From Xestospongia bergquistia (taxonomy: Eukaryota; Porifera; Demospongiae; Haplosclerida; Petrosiidae): a stretch of 64,000 nt of DNA. A program made the position numbers and the translations under genes. Of this stretch, positions 1-12,931 are shown piece after piece; within the stretch, counting starts at the first letter, position 1; each line of letters begins with the position of its first letter. The stretch is taken from assembly GCA_963965975.1 (NCBI GenBank), contig OZ014418.1:5902775-5966774 (forward strand). Reading direction: 5' to 3'. The notes under the pieces were generated by a model. The model made no database searches. It was not told the origin of the DNA and was given only the letters and a program-made list of their open reading frames with translations.

Positions 1-50
1 TAAGTTAATATTATATAACTTGGAGTGCTAGTATTACCTTTTGATGGTAG

Positions 51-760
51 GATGATGGAATTAAACACAGCAACTGGATTTATACATGTATTCGTCCTGC
101 AGCATTACCTTGGATTATTTGTTTGTACTTGTATATTGGAGCTATACAACTAGCAGCTCTTGTGTTGGCCATTCAAACAAGAAAAGTCCGTATCAAACCA
201 CTTAATGACACAAAAGAAATAACAGCTATTATTTATGTGACGAGTATAATTTTAATAGAGTTGGCTGTTGTCTCTTTTATTCTTAATGGATATAATAACG
301 CTCGTGAAGTACATTATTCTGTAGTTCTTTTAATAGATAGTTTTTTTATTTTATCATCTACATTCATACCAAAAGTGAGTAAACACAACAGAACCAACAT
401 ACTAGGCGATAACGTGCTGTGTCTTACTTAATGCTTTTATAAATGTTTATTCTTTTAGATGGTTCGTCTCTACAAAGATCCCAATGGTGATAAAATCTTT
501 ACTGATCCTGATTCTTCTAGTGTAATTGTTGGAAAAAATGGCGCTATTACTTGGATTAATGATAAAATGCACATCAGCAACTTGGAAGCTAAAATATCAG
601 AGTTGGAGTCAAAAATGAAGAATTCATTGGTAATAAAATCATTGTTGAATCGCATATATATATATATACCTTCTTACTGTAGGTACTCAGTACAGATAAT
701 CTGGCTTCAATAACTATTGCTGAACAAACTCCAGTCTTTCCTGGATCAGATCCGAGTTAA
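51..760 (+). CDS. R0: GABA-B-type class C GPCR, last three exons (5' part outside window)
   Basis: Exons seen: 51-374, 459-629, 683-760 (stop TAA 758-760), all phase 0. The first is exactly 324 nt, the same length as exon 14 in most other receptors here, and encodes extracellular loop 2 and TM5-TM7, ending in FIPK, the counterpart of the FVPK motif at the end of TM7 in GABA-B receptors. The next exon begins MVRLYKDPNGDK, matching MWSLYKDPxGK in the paralogs, and carries a heptad-like stretch (ISNLEAKISELESKMK) resembling the C-terminal coiled coil by which GABA-B subunits pair. The loop motif is PLNDTKE instead of AVNDSKD, so this is a divergent member closest to R1. It ends 110 bp before the R1 start codon. 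Confidence 0.85.
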
Positions 761-870
761 CCGGAAATGAACTAATTAACTTTTATTAACTAACTTTAAT
801 ATTTATTAAGAACTGTTGTGATTTTAATATACTCCACTGCCTAATTACATGTGCTCAGTGTTCGAGTAAA

Positions 871-3800
871 ATGTCTGTTTCTAAAAGTCTTTTGTTGCTA
901 GCGTTTGTTTGGATAAGCGGTATCATATTGCCAGTTATCAAAGGATCTCCTCATAGTCTTGGAGTTCTGTTTGTATACTCCAACTCACCTCGATACAATT
1001 CTACTGAGGCACTAGATAGTGTACAAAAAGCTATTGGTGATGGAGATATACTACCTGGATATAAGCTAGAAATAACTGCAGAAATTGATGCAAAGGTAAC
1101 CATTTTTAGCAACGCGTAATGGAACGCATTTTCCTGTTGTGCACCTGTATTTCATTTGGTTACATGATACTCAATAATATCTGTATTATTTGTGTTTTTT
1201 TTTCAGTGTAATTCGTCAATAGCAGTTCTAGAGACGCTCAAGTACATCACAAATCCCATATCATCACAATCTCTGATAGCTATCATTGGTGGAGGCTGTT
1301 CTCCAGCTACTGATGCTCTGATAGATATAGCTGAATATCAGAATATACCACTGGTAAAAGTGTTAATGTTTACAATATGAGTGGAATTTATAAATATTGA
1401 CTTTATGGTTGCTTGTATTGATAGAATATAGATAAAGGTGTCATACATTCCTTGTTGCTTTATAATAATTATCCTATAATCTGTTTAGCCAGATCATTAA
1501 TGTGGTGGAATGTCTGTCTGTTCTTTACATTCCGTGCCTTTAAAAGCACACAATCTATTTTAGTCCTTTATAAGGATAATGACCATTACTGTATCTACTC
1601 CACCATTGACTGCTCCATTGTCACTCTATTTTATGATGAATTTTACTCACCCTAACCCAACCCAGTCTGTGTATGTATCTGTCAACTATAGGATTCTATA
1701 AGAAATCAGTGCTACTTTATGTATCATTTCATTTAAGTTGATCAGTTCTCTATCAAGCCATAAGGTTTCAACTCTCTAATATTAGTCAATAACTGATAAG
1801 ACTTCCGAAAGTAGTAAACAACTCTAGATACCACCAGTTCCAATGTGGTTTAACATTCTGACCTACACTGTTTGTTGTGTGTTTTGTGATATTAGTAGAT
1901 ATCACTAAGTTGGACTGTTGTTGTTTATTCTATTTTCTTTTGATATAGCTTTGATGTATATTGTCATGGGAAGTACTTCTATTATATGATTTAATATATT
2001 TGATCTTTAATAATATACTATAACTGACTTCAGGTCAGTGACAAGCTATATAACAGAAACCTATGTAGTTTGGTTGGGAAGACTTAGGTTAACAAAGTAC
2101 ATATTATAGAGAGAACGATTAAATAACAAAACATTTAGCTTACATATTTATCATTATTGATAGAATTGATGGCTGCACCATGACTAGTGGTGTCAAACAC
2201 AAAGAAGTCATTTTCATTGACTTCTTTTGTTTTTTGCCAACTTCTATTGTGTCATGTATACATCTCTGTCTTTTGATGACTGTGGCTTCTTGTACTGTGT
2301 TTGGTTGATATATATATTGTATTGTGTACCATCTATATCAGTCAGTCCTATGCAGTAATACAAGTCAATATAGCATGTTAGTATCATTCAAAGGAGAGTG
2401 TCTGTGAGTAACTTTGGGCATAGTAAGTAGCACTTATAATGGAATGAATGATATCTATAGTATTTGTTTCTACTATATGTGTTAGGTGCGGCATATTATA
2501 TCCTTTGAAAATTAATGTAACAATGATAACTCTTCTATATTAAGTACATCATCTGAACAAGTTGTGAACTAAAGAATTACCTTTGATACAAATTTTTTCT
2601 AGTAATGTTATATTTACTTCTTTCTTTCTTGTATTTTTGTGCTTCACAATATAGATATCCTACACGTCAACATCAACAATACCACGATCTAATAACTATT
2701 ACCAACTATATCCTTCTGACACAGCTGTCATTAAGAGCTTGGTCACAGCTATCAAATATTATGGTTGGAATCGAATATCTATTATAACAGAAGCAGAGAG
2801 GCAATTTATGGAGGTAACACACTATCTTGATATTCTATGGTACAATAATTTCCTTTGGACTTTAAGATGAGTTCAAAGAGCTTAGGTGATTCAAGGAAAG
2901 TTACTAGGAAAGTTATTGTGTTACAGGAAATCATCATGACTTCTCAGTAATAATTATAGTGGGAAAGTGTTTAGTGAGATATCCTGTATGTTAACTGAGA
3001 CATAATTGTTTTGCTATTAGCTTGTACTATAACTGTCAGTTATCATAATTTACTGTAGTAACTTAACACCAAATAGGGACAGAAAAATCAAATGCATTTT
3101 GTCCTTGATATTTTAACAAAGGAAAGTCTTTTCAAAATAATTTGATATAATAATCTCTCATTCCTATATTGTTGTCATACAGCTCTCAGCCTACACACGT
3201 CATATAATATGTACAACACATGTAGAACACATTGTATGACAAGTTTAGGTCGTGTTTATGTGGTAATGTTTTATATCATAATTAAAAAAGTATTGCCATA
3301 TGTTGTCTGTGAGTCAATAGGTCTATGTAGTGCTGATTGCTTGAGGTTTGGCATCAGTTGAATTGTAATGTGTGAGAGTTGTATACTTGGCAGATAACAA
3401 ATGATGACAAGGTTTGATGTCGTCATTGTCAGGCTTCCAACTGCACACTCACATAATTATAAATCTTGTATAATGACATGTAACAGCTTCTTGTATGTTG
3501 ATTGTATAATAAGTGTCTTCCATGGCTTATTACCATCTGTACCCACTTGATCTAGAGCTACAAATGTAGTTGTTTTGACACAATTGTAGTTATTTTACAT
3601 TAATAGTAATGACATGTTATATACGAGATATAGTAGACTAATTGTCTTGATTTGTCCTGAAGCAATGTTCATCCCTAAATGAGTTATTGTGTAGACTAGT
3701 AAAAATGTAGCATCAATTAAAATGCCTGTTACAATGTAAGCTGATGAATATATATATATATATACCAGCTGCCTTTTATGGTAATAAATGGGGAGTGGTC

Positions 3801-6800
3801 TTTACTGATGTACTGACAAATCATGCCATTTGAACAAGGTTGTGCATGTTTCTGTACAAGCCTGTAATATCCCTGTGAAATTAAGATTAGCCAGGATTTT
3901 ATAATACTGTCAATGGTTTTATTAAATTAGAACTGACCACAATTATATAAACACTTTATAACAACTAGTAACAAGGTGATATAAGATGTTGTCACTGCTT
4001 TAATTATGCCTTCTCTTTTGTTCTAACCATATATGGCCTACCACAGTCCATAGTGTTATTAGTTTACTGGGTTAACTCCTGTTAGTTGACTAAGAACTAT
4101 AATGATTATTATAATTATTACTATATAATTATATATATTAATGTTGTTTTTGTAGGATGTTTTGATATACAAGCATATCATTGTATTACACTCATCATTG
4201 TTAGCTTCTTGGAATGTGTTGTTAGCATAGATGAATGTTTTGTAACTGGCACTTTTTGTAGTGTCATTATTAACAGTGTCAGCGTTTGGATTGTGTTAAA
4301 GTCGATGTACATGTAGATATTGAGCCTGCTGTTGTCAGTGTATTAAAGTCGATGTCCATGTAGATATTGAGCCTGCTGTTGTCAGTATTCAGATTGTATT
4401 AAAGTCGATGTGCGTGTAGATATTGAACCTGCTGTTGTCAGTGTTCAGATTGTAGATTGTATTAAAGTCGATGTGCATGTAGATATTGAGCCTGCTGTTG
4501 TTAGTGTTCAGATTGTATTAAAGTCGATGTGCATGTAGATATTGAAACTGTTGTTAATTTACCAATAATTAATAATTAAGGAAATATTTATTAGTAAAGG
4601 CTATCAGTTAATGGGTTAGTAGTTATTGATAATCATCACTGGATAAACTTGATACCCTCTACTTGTCTACTATAACCACTAATGTTGTTAGTAAACATGT
4701 TGTGTTTATTTTCAGATGGAACATCAATTGATACAAAGTCTTTCTAGTGAGAATATTTTTGTAAATGGAACTGTTCATATTTGGCCTCATGAAAATATTT
4801 CTAACAATGCACAACTCTTTGTAAGTTACAGACATCTATGCATTGTTCTCTTTAACAATACTTTAAGCATGGTTCTAAATTTATAGAGAACTGATGCCAG
4901 AATATTCTTTTTGAATACATTTGAAAATTCTGCAAGAAAAATTCTTTGTGAGGTATATACTTTTTATTACCATTATATAGAATATAAAGGACAGCTATGA
5001 AATATTATAATGATACTACTAATGTTTGTTTTGAATTAAAATATATATATTTAATTATTATAACATGACTTTAAACAGTGTCATAGAATATAATATTATT
5101 AATTTATTCTAATCTTATTCAGGCATACAGTAGACAGATTTATTATCCTGACTATGGTTGGTTATTACATGGATGGTATAATGAAGACTGGCTCTTATCT
5201 GATCCTAATGTACACTGTACTACACAACAACTTACTAAAGTAGTAGAGAGAGGGATAGTTGTACAACAATATACTGAAGTAAGTGTATATTGTAAGTGAC
5301 TGTAATATAAAGTACTATATGTCTATAGGAAGATGAGAGATCTAATATATCATCTTATGGTTATGATGCTGTTTGGAGTCTCTCATTAGCTTTAAATTCA
5401 ACTCTAAATATGATTAATGACAATACAGTTGATGAGAGTAACTGTATAGGACCATTCAGTCCATTATATAACAGGAGTTCTGGTACTGACTGTCTACTAA
5501 GATATAACTTATTGAACACTCAGTTCACAGGAAAATCAGTGAGTTACTATATGTACAGTTGTTTTTTTCTAACTCATGCTAATCAAATTTAACAAACCTA
5601 CTAATTTCCTATATTTTGATTGACCTTATGTATTGTGTGGTCTAAACTTCATGATGTATACAAGATTGCCATAAACTTTACTTGGTTATTTAGTATTATT
5701 GACTGTAGGCTCTAAATCATACATTAATATAATAGCAACATCAGTTAATTGTAGTTGATCGAACATTAGGCAGGAATGCTTGGGAGTAAATGTGGCCTCT
5801 CCTACAGAAACAACACACTTCTAACATTTGTATTGACTCTTAAGATAACATATATTATAATTATATAATGATTTGTTTATGGACAGTTGTGTGTGTTCTG
5901 TGTACTTTGAAAGTAGCATGTTAATAATTTGATTGAGTGTTTGTTATCAGTGGGCAGTATAGATAACTTATTTTTGTTTTCTTTGTAATTTGTAGGGTGT
6001 TGTTGTTCTCAATGACCATGGTGTGAGGGAAGTAGGAACAGTGTATCTACTGCAATATAGGGAAGGTGATTATCATGACTCTCAATATTATACATTGTCT
6101 TAAATGTTATTTAATGAAGTGATCTAGTAGTGTGCTTGAATGATTTAAGCTTATATAACATACTTCAGTATGAACTTCCTGTCAGCTCACTAAACACCTT
6201 GTACATTAGCCACAACAAATGTATACATATTCCATTTTAATGTTATCGTAGTACTACAGTATGTTATATGCTTCTTTCCACTAGTGATGTTAGAGGAAAT
6301 TCATTGCATTGTCATCATTTTTACATAGCAATTGTCATGCAGCTGTAGATAAAATGTTTTTGTTGTGTGAATTAAGGCTCCAAACATCTTATCAATGTAG
6401 TGTTTATGGGTTATTCTAGACAGGATATGATATCAACTGCTTGTCATCCTGTGTGAGATGATGATTGATAGCAATATACTGTGCTACTTCTATGTACAGC
6501 ATACATATATAGTACATGTACATGTACAATGTATATGTATATTACATGTACATGTATATTACATGTACATGTAGATATAATCAGTGTACATGTATTTGTA
6601 TTGGATTTGTATGTATTAATTAAGTATTATAATTTATTTATATGTTGACTCCAAGTACATGACATTTAAAGTAATAGTTGTACTATTTTTTGGCACAGAG
6701 TCATCAGTGTTAATCAAATATGCTCGAGTTAATATAACTGCTAATGAACCTACTATTGCATACGCTAGTAATGAGAGCAACTCTACTGTTTGGCCAGGTA

Positions 6801-7207
6801 AACAGCAACATGATGTAATCTGTTTGTTTTATTGTGTACTTTGTAACTTGATATGATTATATATCATAACAATGACAACAACAACATGTGTATCATGTAC
6901 ATATACTCTTGTTAATTTGCTCTCCATTCTTCTATCATTGATTCACTAGTCCCTTTATTTTCTGATATCATTCTATAATATTGTTACAGATGGTATTCCA
7001 CCTGATGGATCACCTATTGAAGTTCTCAGTCAATATCCAATAGCTCTTGTTGTAATCATGTATTTGTGGGCATCAGTTGGTATTATTTTTTCCCTCATTT
7101 GTTTGGTCTTCACTATTGTCTTCAGGAACAGAAAGTGAGTTGTGTGGATGAGTGTGTGTGTGTGCGCGTGCGCATGTGTATGTGTGTGTGTGTGTGTGAG
7201 TGTGTGT

Positions 7208-7264
<57 letters not shown>

Positions 7265-10200
7265 GACTACTAAACAATAAATGTAACAAGCAAATATGAA
7301 TTATAACAATATATACATACATGTACAATGATTTGGAAATCTGAAAGACAATTAAGTTGATTTTCTTATTTGCTCATTACTTGTTAATTGTTCTTTCTTT
7401 TTATAGAATTGTTCGTCTAACTAGTCCAAATCTCAATTACTTTATTATTGCTGGTGCTCTAACACTTTACATTTCAACATACTTCATTGTAGCTCCAGTC
7501 AACAATTACATTCTAGAAACTTTCACATGTTATGTAAGTTACATGCAAATATTCTAATTATGCTAATTTCATATATAATAGCATTCTTTATGATAATACT
7601 TTGTTACCTAGGCAACTGTATGGATGATTTCTTTTGGCATTACACTCATCTTTGCACCTATACTGGCTAAGATGCTCCGTATCTATCAGATCTTCCTTAA
7701 GCCAACTTCAAGGAAGAAGGTACATCATCTGTTTCATTATTAGAATACAATGACATGTACTGATGGTGTTTCATTTCTTTAACGTTTAGTTAGTTCTGGC
7801 CTTTGAACAATACTTAGTTTAGTTTCTCTCTTAAGAAAATAGTTTTAAATAGTTAAGTCCTTGTACTAAGTACTTTAGTTATTGTATGTGATTTAGTTAT
7901 TGTGTAAATAAAGTGCAGGTGTTAAATTAAAATGTCTAGATAGGTGTAAGAAACAAAGCTTTTAGTCAATGTTTTCTTTTAGTAATTTATCTATCTCTAT
8001 AATACTTTCATTCAATTACTTTCTTCACTCATTAGCACATAACAATAAGTGTTCATTTTATTTAGTGTACAGTATAACTTTCAGTATAATGTAACTCTAT
8101 AGTCTATAAGTGTACTTTCATAGTACTAGTGAATTGATGCAATATGTCTGCTGACTATATGATGCTAGCTAGACTTATGTTGCAAAGATGTGTGTGTGTG
8201 TGTGTGTGTACTACAAGGCTCTACTGTTGTTATTAATATCTATTAACAATTATATGGTTTAATCTTTGTATGCATCAATTAATGTCATGTACATACATTT
8301 TTGTCGTGTGTCATAGAATTGTTTTGCATAACTTTAAGTTGAACCTCACACATCAAAGACATGTTTATATGTATATAGTGCTACACCTTTACATTCTACT
8401 ATATTGTTGAAGAGTAACTACATATTTGTACAAATGTAGTGACTGTTTTAAATAAGGTAATCTCAAACTCTGTAGAATAAAATTTGTGAAAGTTTCATGT
8501 TAGAAAAGAGACGGGTATTCCTGCCTTTTCAAGTTTACCTTGCTGCATTGTCATTTACTTATTGTAACATTTTGTATCTTAAGTGACTGTGATATGATGA
8601 CAATAGCAAGTTATTTATGTAAACGTCATAGACAAGATGTTCTTACTAACAATCTGATAATCATGCAGTCCTTCTAATGACACTTTTATATTTTAGGTTA
8701 TGACTGACACACATCTAGTTTTAATTGTGCTGGCTATCCTGGGAGTCTTGCTTCTATTTCTAGTCGTTGGTTCAGCTATACCATATTCTCAACCTGCTGT
8801 TACATATTCTTTAGATCTGGAAAATCCTTCTATGAAAAATGTAAGTCTATGTGCTTCATTTAGACAACAATAATATACCTGACTATACATGTGTTTGTTC
8901 TTTGTGTTTATTATTGTGTAAGTATAATATCCTATTATTAATTAGTATTTAAAGGGACCATTCAAAGTGCTGTACTGGATTTTGTCTTGTGTTGTAATTT
9001 GTGACCACACCCTGAATATCTATATTTCATATAGCACAGGAAGAAGATTATTTAATAGTTTATAGTGATGCTTAGGCTGATGAAAGATGAAAGCTACTGA
9101 AAAGTGTTAAGTTGTTTTAACTGTTCATGTGCAGTTTGTTAAGTGTTGCAAACAACAGCACAATTGTGTGTATAACTGGACCTACATTACTTTATAAGTT
9201 CCTATACTACAAGTATATCCCAATGTACAGCACTCTCCGTATCTTTGATATGCCCACACATTACAACATATTTAATACTTACTTTTCTGTTATAGGAAAA
9301 AGGCATCATTGTTGAAACTTATGGAGTAAATTGTTATACTATTGCTAGTTTTATTTGGGTTTTCATCATTGCTATATTTATTGGAACTCTTGAAACTATT
9401 GCTATTGTACTGGCTGTCAAAACTCGTCAAGTCAAAGTTGAGGCTGTGAATGACTCCAAGGAAGTGGTTGCTATTGTATACATTGTCACTGCTTGTTCTG
9501 CTGTCATTATTGTTGTTGCAATTTTTCTGCAAGACTATAGTAGTCTCTGTGAAGGATTTTACTTAACTGCAGTACTAGTTGGAACAAGCAGTGCCATAGC
9601 ATTATCTTTTGTTCCGAAGGTAATTAAATTTAATATAACAATATAATATGTGTATATAATTTGAATATAACTATTACCACTTTATTAAAAATTGCCATGT
9701 TACAGTTTATTTCATATAATCTGATTTTTCCTACCTAGATGTGGTCATTGTATAAGGATCCTAAAGGAGAGAATGTTTTTGAGGAGAAGACTTTGAGATC
9801 TGACAGTTTTCGCCAGTCCCAATTACATCGCCAGGACTCAGAGCGAATTGAATCATTACAAAAAGAAGTTGGCACGTTAAAACAACGTCTTAATAGTGTA
9901 TGTTGTTTTAAGTCAATTTGTTAAATTAATAATAATCAATCAATGAGGTTTACTATGTCATTATTGGCTCCACCCAGTTTGTAATCTTTGTGCCTATTTC
10001 TCCATGTTTTAACTAAATTTTTGCTGATATAGTACAATAGTTAGTTGTACTATAAAACAGTTACTATTTTAACTGTTCAAACCCAACAGTTTTAACAAAG
10101 GATATTGTCTGTTCCTTTCACCTGATAAAATTTTAGAATGAAGGCTTAAAATTGAACTAACATTTTGAACAGTTACTGCTTAGTCTGAACAGTCAGATGG

Positions 10201-10531
10201 CTTCATTATTAAGTATTAACAGCATTTTGTATTATTAATTATTTAGGGTGTGGTCTATTAGATCCTGATCATTTTATAAGCTGTGACAATAATGACACAA
10301 CTCATTTTTTCAACAGTTTAATGCTTATAAAATAATGTAACTACTTGTTATAGTACTATACTTTTTTCTATATAGCTACGTTTAACAAGTGTTCCTGAAG
10401 AGCTTGTACTAAATGAAAAACCTACTTCTAATGGATATGGTCACCGTAATCGTCTAGCATCTGATGTCTTTAGTCCACCTACAACACCAGTAACAACTGA
10501 AGCAGTACCATCTATTGCAAACACTGTATAA
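871..10531 (+). CDS. R1: GABA-B-type class C GPCR, complete, 16 exons, 799 aa
   Basis: Exons: 871-1095, 1207-1353, 2655-2813, 4716-4820, 4887-4952, 5123-5278, 5329-5538, 5996-6065, 6699-6797, 6990-7134, 7407-7533, 7612-7719, 8697-8840, 9296-9619, 9739-9897, 10376-10531. Joined they stay open for 799 codons. Signal peptide about residues 1-25, Venus-flytrap ectodomain to about 412 (SPHSLGVLFVYS start; YGYDAVWSLSLALN near the hinge), TM1 at 425-455, TM2-TM3 461-539, TM4 in exon 13, TM5-7 in exon 14 (KAVND-like loop reads EAVNDSKE; FVPK end). The TM3 Cys (end of exon 11) and loop-2 Cys (exon 14) that form the usual class C disulfide are present. The 104-residue tail holds a coiled-coil-like stretch (RIESLQKEVGTLKQRL) and a Ser/Thr/Pro-rich end. 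Ligand unknown; predicted plasma-membrane receptor. Introns 3 and 10 hold tandem repeats. Start chosen because a signal peptide follows directly. Confidence 0.92.
4283..4554 (+). repeat. Tandem repeat, five copies, in R1 intron 3
   Basis: Five head-to-tail copies of a unit of roughly 40-60 bp with core TTAAAGTCGATG followed by CATGTAGATATTGA and CTGTTGT. Copies differ by a few substitutions and small length changes, so it is a decayed minisatellite. No coding role is seen. Confidence 0.85.
6505..6600. repeat. ACATGTACATGT-rich palindromic simple repeat in R1 intron 8
   Basis: Several runs of alternating ACATGTACATGT, each self-complementary, separated by short AT stretches. Intronic, just upstream of exon 9 of R1. 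Likely simple-sequence expansion. Confidence 0.8.
7150..7262 (+). repeat. (TG)n then (GA)n microsatellite in R1 intron 10
   Basis: About 80 bp of TG dinucleotides with interruptions, then about 20 bp of GA, starting shortly after the exon 10 donor. It makes long low-complexity open frames on both strands that are not genes. Confidence 0.95.
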
Positions 10532-11130
10532 GTAGTAAAACATTGTACTTTGCCATGTTTTTTTAGAGTTTGTTTCTATCAGTTCTTGTATTCATAAATA
10601 TTATTATAATAAATGTTACATTTGTAACTGTTCTGTTATATTGTTTTGTTTATGTATATAGTATGTCTGTTGGAAGAATGATAATATTTTTGCTATTGAA
10701 AATAATAATTATTATCATTGTTAATACATTAGTTAGAATGAAAAATTGTCTCTTTTTCAACCTAAACAGTTTGTTGATATAATAGATAGCAAATGTATTT
10801 TTAAAATGCATATAATTAATTATAGAATTTAATAATAAATTTTATATAGTAATTAATGAATGTGTTAAAGTAATATGTAGATATGAAAACTATTAATGAA
10901 ATATCATCTAATAAGTAGCATATAATTGTGAGGTGTTAGTGTATAAGTAGTATAACATTGTGTTTTACTCTATTTTCTTAGACTTTGTTTCTTTCAGTTG
11001 TTTCTCTTAATCATAAATATTATCATTTTATCATTTCATGTCTTTTATGTAACTTTATAGTTTATCGGTTGTGTTCATGTTCAAATTAATAATAATAAAC
11101 TTTATATTAATGTGTTAAAGTAATATGTTA
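10532..11130. other. Convergent 3' intergenic region between R1 and the minus-strand gene
   Basis: Stop codons of R1 (plus) and of the minus-strand gene face each other across about 600 bp of AT-rich DNA with AATAAA-like signals (for example around 10833 and 11092). It contains the first copy (10878-11066) of a direct repeat. No coding potential recognised. Confidence 0.7.
10878..11066 (+). repeat. Direct repeat, copy 1 (189 bp), 3' of the minus-strand gene
   Basis: Nearly identical to 12742-12931. The pair flanks the minus-strand gene on both sides in the same orientation. Copy 2 runs straight into a decayed partial copy of that gene, so both repeats are best read as the gene's 3' flank, duplicated with it. 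Confidence 0.9.
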
Positions 11131-12644
11131 TTAGAATAGTTTGTTAATTAAGTCATTAGTAGTATTATATATTACTCTATGGTAGATTAAAAGGGGTACA
11201 AGATAATTGTAATAATAAGGATCACAATTGAGGTAATATAAATACTCCATGATGATCTTGTGATGTTGTATAAGGTAATAATTTGCATAATTCAAGTAGA
11301 AGAGCTTTAATTGTTCAATGTAGTCCTAAAATCAGCATAATAATTAGAGTGTAATGATTATTCATTGTACCTCATTGTATGGATTTTCCTCCATGCTTGT
11401 AGCACTAACAGTTAATGGAGGTTGCTGTGTCAGTGGCTGTATGTATAATACAAACTATTATAAATGGTATGTAAATTTAATAGCAACTGTTTACCTCTTC
11501 AATAGAACAAAATGTCTCAACTGTCATCTAAAATTAAAAGTTTTACTTTAAATACACAATGTCAATAATTTAAATTTATGAACATGTCTAGCTATAGAGT
11601 ATCGCTAGCAAAACCCTGTACTGTAATGTTTAATTAATATGTTTAAGTTTCAATATTTAAGGGTTTTGGTGTAAGGTATAGTATTAAATTCATATTAAAT
11701 TACAGTGATCTATATCCAGCATTTTAGAAGCTTTCTTAATTTACCTCTTGAGAGACTGTTTCTTCTTTCACTGAAACTGTTTCAGCCATGTCATGATCAA
11801 TACTTTGCTGTGGAATATAATTAAGTAAGTCAATCAAATAAATACATTTCTGTTTTCTATTGTATACCTCATCCTTGAGTGTTTTAATGTTTTCACACAT
11901 GTAATCAATGTCTATCTCAGTGTCGTCTGATGTGTCAAATACCTAAAAGATAACGTCAAAGTTATTTGTTAGTTAAAGATAGATGTATACTTCAGTCTCT
12001 ATGTCATTGGGTGTATTAGTTTGAGTTAAATCTTGTAAATCTTGCTATATAACAATAATACATTATATACCAATTCAATGACACATGACATTATAGTTAC
12101 TTTATGGTTTGTTTGTAAATCCATCTCTAGAGCAGGAAACGAATTTAATAATTTTTTGAGTATTTTCAACTATAAATAATAATAAATTTATTGATCAATG
12201 TACGAATTAAAGACTTACCTCTTTCTTCTTTCTTAGTTTTATTGTGATATTCATAAAATGTGCCTTTCTTCCTTTTTCAAATGACACAGGCAATTTTAAA
12301 GGGACGTAAAGATCGTCATACTACATTATCATGTTATAAATCAATGTTAAAAATAACATGAAAACTATACTTTTAGTTGCAGACCTTCCTTAACGGACAG
12401 AGATAGGCATCCATACTTGCCAGATTTGATGTCCTTTATCTATAACATATTAAATGTACATTTGTACAACGAAGTAGTAGATATTTACCTTGGCTTGGAT
12501 GTTGTTGATCATGAAAGGAAGGATAGTTTTGTCGTTTAATTTCATAATGATACGATTCAGCGAAGAAACAGAACTATTTGACGTCTTTGCGGGAATCAGT
12601 TGTTGAGAATGCGTGTTTCTAGTAGCGATGAGCATCTTGCGCAT
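11131..12644 (-). CDS. Unrecognised 10-exon gene, about 293 aa
   Basis: Exons in transcript order: 12644-12489, 12439-12371, 12320-12219, 12169-12101, 12044-11991, 11942-11868, 11807-11745, 11527-11495, 11436-11371, 11325-11131 (stop 11133-11131). Every exon is a whole number of codons and has AG/GT borders, which by chance is very unlikely. The N-terminal half (residues about 35-130) is basic with alternating hydrophobics (KYGCLSLSVKEGLQLKYDD, then LPVSFEKGRKAHF), suggesting a beta-rich fold; the pattern faintly recalls CS/HSP20-like domains but I cannot assign it. A long acidic Gln/Thr/Glu-rich linker follows, then a Tyr/Leu-rich helical C-terminus. The 11-residue eighth exon is the least certain. 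ATG codons at 12644, 12635 and 12545 are possible starts; the first is used. An E2F-like palindrome lies about 40 bp upstream. Confidence 0.65.
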
Positions 12645-12690
12645 GTGCAATGATTTTATAATAATAGCTTATTGCGGGGAATTTCCCGCA
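12636..12690 (-). promoter_or_regulatory. Putative promoter: E2F-like palindrome and NRF1-like site
   Basis: Positions 12672-12691 read TTGCGGGGAATTTCCCGCAA, a near-perfect inverted repeat containing TTTCCCGC, the E2F consensus form TTTSSCGC, with a second half-site on the other strand. At 12636-12649 TGCGCATGTGCAA differs by one base from the NRF1 palindrome. Both sit at the 5' end of the minus-strand gene. E2F and NRF1 motifs are ancient metazoan promoter elements; use here is inferred. Confidence 0.5.
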
Positions 12691-12741
12691 AATAATAACT
12701 TACAAAGAGAATGTTGAGTACTGTAGCCTTAAAAAGCTGAA

Positions 12742-12931
12742 GTAGATATGAAAACTATTAATGAAATATCATCTAATAAGTAGCATATAATTGTGAGATG
12801 TTAGTGTATAAGTAGTATAACATTGTGTTTTACTCTATTTTCTTAGACTTTGTTTCTTTCAGTTGTTTCTCTTAATCATAAATATTATCATTTTATCATT
12901 TCATGTCTTTTATGTAACTTTATAGTTTATC
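12742..12931 (+). repeat. Direct repeat, copy 2 (190 bp)
   Basis: Second copy of 10878-11066. Its right end abuts the decayed exon-4-like segment of the neighbouring gene, marking the junction of an internally deleted tandem duplicate. Confidence 0.9.

Noticed and set aside
1452..1655. Open frame in R1 intron 2
   Set aside because: No homologous segment in other receptors and no phase-compatible splice sites.
4086..4316. Plus-strand frame of 76 codons in R1 intron 3
   Set aside because: Overlaps AT-rich intron and the tandem repeat; the exon chain of R1 passes over it.
4283..4554. Regularly spaced repeats considered as a CRISPR-like array
   Set aside because: Units are contiguous and diverged without unique spacers, and the genome is eukaryotic; it is a minisatellite.
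7122..7328. Open frame on the minus strand, His/Thr/Leu-rich
   Set aside because: It is the translation of the TG/GA microsatellite in R1 intron 10.
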